Source of the DNA: Candidatus Nitrosocosmicus franklandus
Lineage (GTDB): Archaea; Thermoproteota; Nitrososphaeria; Nitrososphaerales; Nitrososphaeraceae
Reading direction: 5' to 3'
DNA length: 64,000 nucleotides
Assembly: GCF_900696045.1 (NCBI RefSeq)
Contig: NZ_LR216287.1
Span: 1,655,854-1,719,853, forward strand
The notes under the pieces were generated by a model. It was not told where the DNA came from. It did no database searches and saw only the letters and a program-made list of their open reading frames with translations. Position numbers and translations under genes: made by a program. Numbering within the stretch: the first letter of the stretch is position 1; every line of letters starts with the position of its first letter. Below are positions 60,053 through 64,000 of this stretch, in pieces.

Positions 60053-62449
60053 TTGGTCCAAGAATATTTTACACATCCTCTATTAAGAAAAAATTCGCTG
60101 ATATTTCGTCAATATCAACAAGACATTGTACTAAAGTCTTTGTATAGAAATTCTTTAGTTGTTATTCCTACTTCCTTAGGTAAGACCATTGTCGCACTTT
60201 TGATCTGTCTTGATATATTGCTGAATTGGAAAGATTCTAAGATTCTGATTCTAGCCCCAACCCGGCCTCTAGTGTTTCAGCATTTTGATCTCTTCAGAAA
60301 ACATACTCTTCTTGCAAGCCAATGTGTTTGCTTGACTGGAAAAACTGCACCTGAAATTAGGAAAGTATTGTGGAATTCTTCAGAAATTAGAGTTTATTTT
60401 GCTACTCCTGAGCTCGTTAATAATGATCTTTGTAATAATTTATTGAAAAAAGATGATTTTTATCTAATAGTATATGATGAAGCTCATCGGGCAGTTAAAG
60501 ATTATAGTTACACCCGTATATCTAATCAATTCTATCGTGATTCGGAGAACAATGATCCTCCACTTGTACTTGGGTTATCTGCAAGTCCAGGTTATACTGA
60601 AGATAAAATCAAAGAGGTATGTGGCAATTTGTTTATAGAACAAATAATTTCAAAGGAAGAACGTGAGGATGATGTATTACCATATGTATATGATACCGAT
60701 ATAGAATATCAACGCGTTGTGTTGAATAACTATCATTTGGAAATATCTGACATTTTAACCTCGATGATCCATGATAATATCAATTGGCTCATCAAGAATA
60801 GACTATTGAAAAAGAAACGAGCGGATAGCGTGTATAAAAAGGATTTACTATCGCTTAGGGACTATATAACTTTGAATCTTGATCCAAAAGCACCAAATCT
60901 TTTCTTAATTACTGCATTAAGGTATCAATCACTATCTATGATCTTACTTTATTGTCGTGACTTAATTGAATCACAGGGTGCCTTTGCCTTGAGAAAATTC
61001 CTCAATGCCTCCAAAGAAAATTCTGGTAAATCCTATAATTACTTGTTCTTGGATACACGAGTGCAACAAATCGAGGCAATATTAAACAAAAATATTGGTC
61101 AGGCAGAACCCAAATTAGCTAAATTATTGTTCGTAATCAACCAATTTCTTAAACCGGATTCAACGACTTTATCTGATCATAAAAAAAATACGTTGTCAAA
61201 GTTTTCACAAAATTCCATTGTTAATACTCCTAAAAAAATTGAATCACTACCTATTGCACAGTCAAGTTCTTCTATTGCACAGAAAAAGGTCTTGATATTT
61301 TCTCAATATAGAGATACTCTTGAAGAGATCACGTTATTTCTGGAAGAAAATGGTATAAAATGCAAGGGATTTTATGGCCAAGCCAGTAGGAATGGCGTAA
61401 AAGGCCTTAGTCAAGATAAGCAATTGTCAATACTTGACGATTTTCGTGAGGGTAAGTTTCCAGTTCTTGTTGCTACTTCTGTTGCTGAGGAGGGCCTCAA
61501 TATTCCTAACGTTGATCTTGTGTTATTCTACGAGCCTGTTCCAAGTGAAATAAGGTTTATACAAAGAAAAGGTAGAACCGGAAGGTTCTCAAACGGCAAA
61601 GTGGTAATTCTGGTTTCGGAAAATTCTGTAGATGTAAAATACCTTGAGGCCTCTAAGAGAAAACTATTCAGAATGCAGTCAAGCCTTCAAAAAACTAATT
61701 TCTCATTAAACTATTACAAGAAAAGATCCTTTGAAAATTATGAGAGAATGACAGAGTCAGATATTTCTCGATTATACACCCAACCCGACCAATTTCATGA
61801 AGGAATTAAGGAAAATAAGACGCAAACTGCAAATATCGATACTGTATTGACAAATGATAATCCTATTTACGAGTATGTTTCTTCTAATTCTAATAAGAAG
61901 ATAAAGACTCTTGTAAGAAGATTGTCTTATCGTTCTTTCAAGTCCGACAGCAATAGAACCTCCAAAGATTTTACCTCTTCTTTTACATCGAAAAATCTTG
62001 AAGACTTGTATGAGGCGTCTTTAAGCTTGGACAAAAAGAAAATGGTTCAGAAGGCTCAAAGACAGATTAATAGTCTTCTTGCAAAAGCCGGAAAATCAGG
62101 ATTGACTATTGCTACTATTGAAGAACAGGTTGATATGGATAGGACGATCATTCAAGAAGCAATTGCTAACTTGAAAAAAATAAAACGAATAGTATTACTA
62201 AACAAAAATACGTTAGCTCTGGTCGAATCAACACGGTTTTTACCTGGTAGCAAGTACTCTATATTTATTGAAAAGGTATTATTAGGCAAGGCCGTAGTAA
62301 AAGTAAATGATAAATGGTATGCTTCTCTCGAACACTATGACTATTTCGGACCAAGACAGCTACTAAAAAAGGGTAATACACTGGAGGTTATTGGCGAGAT
62401 GTACAAAAGAGAAAATGTACTGCATTTGATCATAAAAAAGATATTATGA
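60053..62449 (+). CDS. Hef/FANCM-like helicase without nuclease domain
   Basis: A 798-residue SF2 helicase from a TTG at 60053. Motif I is PTSLGKTIVALL (about 40-51), Ia APTRPLVFQH, II YDEAHRA (about 141-147), III SASPG, and VI QRKGRTGRF (about 503). The second RecA-like domain follows with LIFSQYRDTLEE and VATSVAEEGLNIP. The insert domain between motifs III and IV is present, as in Hef. The C-terminal 250 residues hold a Ser/Lys-rich segment and a winged-helix-like end (SGLTIATIEEQVDMDRTIIQ). No ERCC4-type nuclease (ERKxxxDL) or HhH is visible, so it is the helicase-only form. It should remodel forks and joints. Confidence 0.88.
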   Translation: MVQEYFTHPLLRKNSLIFRQYQQDIVLKSLYRNSLVVIPTSLGKTIVALLICLDILLNWKDSKILILAPTRPLVFQHFDLFRKHTLLASQCVCLTGKTAPEIRKVLWNSSEIRVYFATPELVNNDLCNNLLKKDDFYLIVYDEAHRAVKDYSYTRISNQFYRDSENNDPPLVLGLSASPGYTEDKIKEVCGNLFIEQIISKEEREDDVLPYVYDTDIEYQRVVLNNYHLEISDILTSMIHDNINWLIKNRLLKKKRADSVYKKDLLSLRDYITLNLDPKAPNLFLITALRYQSLSMILLYCRDLIESQGAFALRKFLNASKENSGKSYNYLFLDTRVQQIEAILNKNIGQAEPKLAKLLFVINQFLKPDSTTLSDHKKNTLSKFSQNSIVNTPKKIESLPIAQSSSSIAQKKVLIFSQYRDTLEEITLFLEENGIKCKGFYGQASRNGVKGLSQDKQLSILDDFREGKFPVLVATSVAEEGLNIPNVDLVLFYEPVPSEIRFIQRKGRTGRFSNGKVVILVSENSVDVKYLEASKRKLFRMQSSLQKTNFSLNYYKKRSFENYERMTESDISRLYTQPDQFHEGIKENKTQTANIDTVLTNDNPIYEYVSSNSNKKIKTLVRRLSYRSFKSDSNRTSKDFTSSFTSKNLEDLYEASLSLDKKKMVQKAQRQINSLLAKAGKSGLTIATIEEQVDMDRTIIQEAIANLKKIKRIVLLNKNTLALVESTRFLPGSKYSIFIEKVLLGKAVVKVNDKWYASLEHYDYFGPRQLLKKGNTLEVIGEMYKRENVLHLIIKKIL

Positions 62450-63138
62450 TTCAATAGGTTTAATTCAACAATTTATTTACCTAAATAATTATATCAATTT
62501 TCAGACTCTAATAAGTTCAGTAAATGCTAATCTTTATCAAAAATAAATGGAAGTTATATATAAACAATTTTGGCGTAAACTAGAACAAGCTGGTAATCAT
62601 ATCTTCACCTCTTTTGGATTTACAGGAAGAGAGAACAATAATGATGATTATAATCATTAATTGATGCCTGAGACATCTTGAAGCCGTCTCATCATGTTAA
62701 TTGTCAGTCCTTTGGAAAACTTTGTGTAAGCAAAAATACATACATACTTTAAGTTAAAAAAAGCGACACCGGTAAAATACATACCCTAGTATCCTACGAT
62801 TCTTTCGAGCAAACAAGGATACAAAAACGTCATAATTTTCCTTATAGGGCTCCTAGCTGATGCTTTTGTTCGTATTCTATTTCTTTTGACAATCATATCT
62901 ATTCTACTGCCTTTGGGCTGTTAAACTTTGGTTAGATAGACACAAAACGGCTCGCGAATTAAACCCGAGACTATGAAGAATATTTACAGAAATGCTGCAG
63001 TTCAATTTTGCTTGTTCGTATTGATACTCAGTCATTAGAGAATATCGGACTTTGTTTCGAGAATCAACGAAATAGATATTCGATAGTTTCTTTCAGAAAA
63101 ACTACTCTACTATTTTCGAAAGGAAATATAGGTACTCG

Positions 63139-63184
63139 CATCCACTCTGAGGGGTTTCTCCGTTGATCCTTCTCATAGTGGATG
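63139..63184. repeat. 46-bp inverted repeat, candidate structured RNA or operator
   Basis: Outer arms CATCCACT (63139-63146) and AGTGGATG (63177-63184) are perfect complements. Inside, TGAG (63148-63151) and CTCA pair further, leaving a loop of about 20 nt. This layered pairing is unlikely by chance in a 36% GC genome. Confidence 0.5.
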
Positions 63185-63277
63185 TAACAAGATAATTGAG
63201 CATGTCTCTTTGTTTGCCTATTCTTTTAAACCTCTCATGTAAACAACTTTCAAATTATAACTCTTGTCATTTTAAAA

Positions 63278-63297
63278 TTTGTGGATTTATCCACAAA
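63278..63297. repeat. 20-bp palindrome
   Basis: TTTGTGGATTTATCCACAAA is a perfect inverted repeat with 9-bp arms around TT. The form suits a dimeric regulator binding site more than an RNA hairpin, since the loop would be too small. Confidence 0.5.
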
Positions 63298-64000
63298 ATA
63301 GTTCATAATCAAATTAACTAGTTCCTCGAATGTCTAAATAGATTTATGATTTATAATGCCCATCAGCAAGTCTTGATACTACTTGGAACCATTATTTAGA
63401 TTCGAGACAACGGAAGAATATATTCAACATAAGGAAATTTGATATCTTTCTGATTGAACTAGACACTGAATTAGTAACACATGATAATTCCTATTTAGAT
63501 CCTAACAAGCAGATCTAAAAATTTTATATTTGTTGTGAAGAGCTTGTCTGTCAGCAGGATTCGAAAACTATCAGGACCATTAAACCGGTATACATCATTA
63601 AATGTGGTGGACGAATATTATACGTTGGTATATTCCTTCTTTTCTCATATTCTTGATAGATAAACTAAGAGAAATCAAATATTCATTACTAATATCTATA
63701 GCAGAGGCAAATTCGGTATTCAAGATTCTGACTCTTTAGAATGAAAATCTTGATCAGAGATATATATTATATTTAGGAATAAATTATAGCCAATGCACAT
63801 ATGGCAAATGAAGTATTCACTAAACATCTGCAATGTAATTGTAGATTGAGAAAGGCTACATTCACGTCATAAGTTTACTTGTTCAGGATATTTCTGATAC
63901 AAGATACAAAAACGTGAGAAAGGTTTAATCATTGCCTGACGTTGATGCCTTTCTTAATCTTGTTACATTGTGATTGTTATTAAAATATATTTGTCTACTT

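Larger units (their letters stand above)
62450..64000. other. 1.55-kb gene-poor end of the window
   Basis: No convincing gene on either strand. One 37-codon frame at 62547-62660 (MEVIYKQFWRKLEQAGNHIF, acidic Asn-rich end) has plausible composition and could be a microprotein. Two inverted repeats are listed separately. The rest is AT-rich with frequent stops. Confidence 0.35.

Noticed and set aside
1-64000. Prophage, plasmid or defence island
   Set aside because: No integrase, capsid, replication initiator, restriction or toxin-antitoxin genes were recognised; the ParA-type gene and IS copies alone do not support this.

Overview
The window reads as chromosome of a low-GC ammonia-oxidizing-type thaumarchaeon (class Nitrososphaeria; the gene set fits a soil Nitrososphaerales lineage such as Nitrosocosmicus). 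The reasons are archaeal information-processing genes (Csl4, aIF5B, L7Ae/S28e/L24e, Alba, KEOPS Kae1/Bud32, archease, Dph2, XPB/Bax1, Hef), tRNA genes interrupted by introns at unusual positions and without encoded CCA, TATA boxes about 25 nt ahead of leaderless starts, and small families I associate with thaumarchaea. No ammonia-oxidation gene lies in the window, so the lineage is inference.

Region 1 (1-37350) is dense core genome. It holds a ParA-type ATPase cut by the left edge; a pterin-binding synthase, Csl4 and prephenate dehydratase; Dph2; a wHTH regulator with a GNA1-like acetyltransferase; a two-component pair; a PurF paralogue that appears to have lost its catalytic residues, divergent from a YchF-like GTPase followed by Kae1 and Bud32; phosphoglucosamine mutase; the run L7Ae-S28e-L24e-NDK-aIF5B; HisRS divergent from archease; thioredoxin; succinate dehydrogenase in order A-C-D-B; ArgH; Alba; IlvE; and a sugar-modification group (Gfo/Idh/MocA oxidoreductase, hexapeptide acetyltransferase, derived nucleotide-sugar dehydrogenase, DUF354 protein). 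tRNA-Leu carries about 37 nt of intron and tRNA-Gln an 18-nt intron in the D-arm.

Region 2 (37350-52400) is accessory and sparse. It contains three copies of one IS6-like element of about 670 bp (one intact, two frameshifted; two with perfect 8-bp target duplications), a hidden FMN-reductase pseudogene, and a concentration of exported low-complexity proteins: a collagen-like Gly-X-Y protein, a PepSY protein with Met/His-rich 17-residue repeats, an Ig-like protein split by a frameshift, and an Asn/Gln/Ser-rich 56-residue-repeat protein. Two DUF1622 membrane proteins, a UBP-type zinc finger and a KGG-repeat protein sit among them. I read this as a cell-surface/matrix and stress island shaped by IS activity.

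Region 3 (52400-64000) has a CDF metal transporter, tRNA-Pro(CGG), an LhgO-like FAD oxidoreductase whose N-terminus has no standard start codon, the Bax1-type nuclease with its XPB helicase partner (also without a standard start), and a Hef-type helicase lacking a nuclease domain. A 26-bp perfect repeat links the DNA upstream of XPB with the inside of the neighbouring gene. The last 1.55 kb has no convincing gene but holds two inverted repeats.
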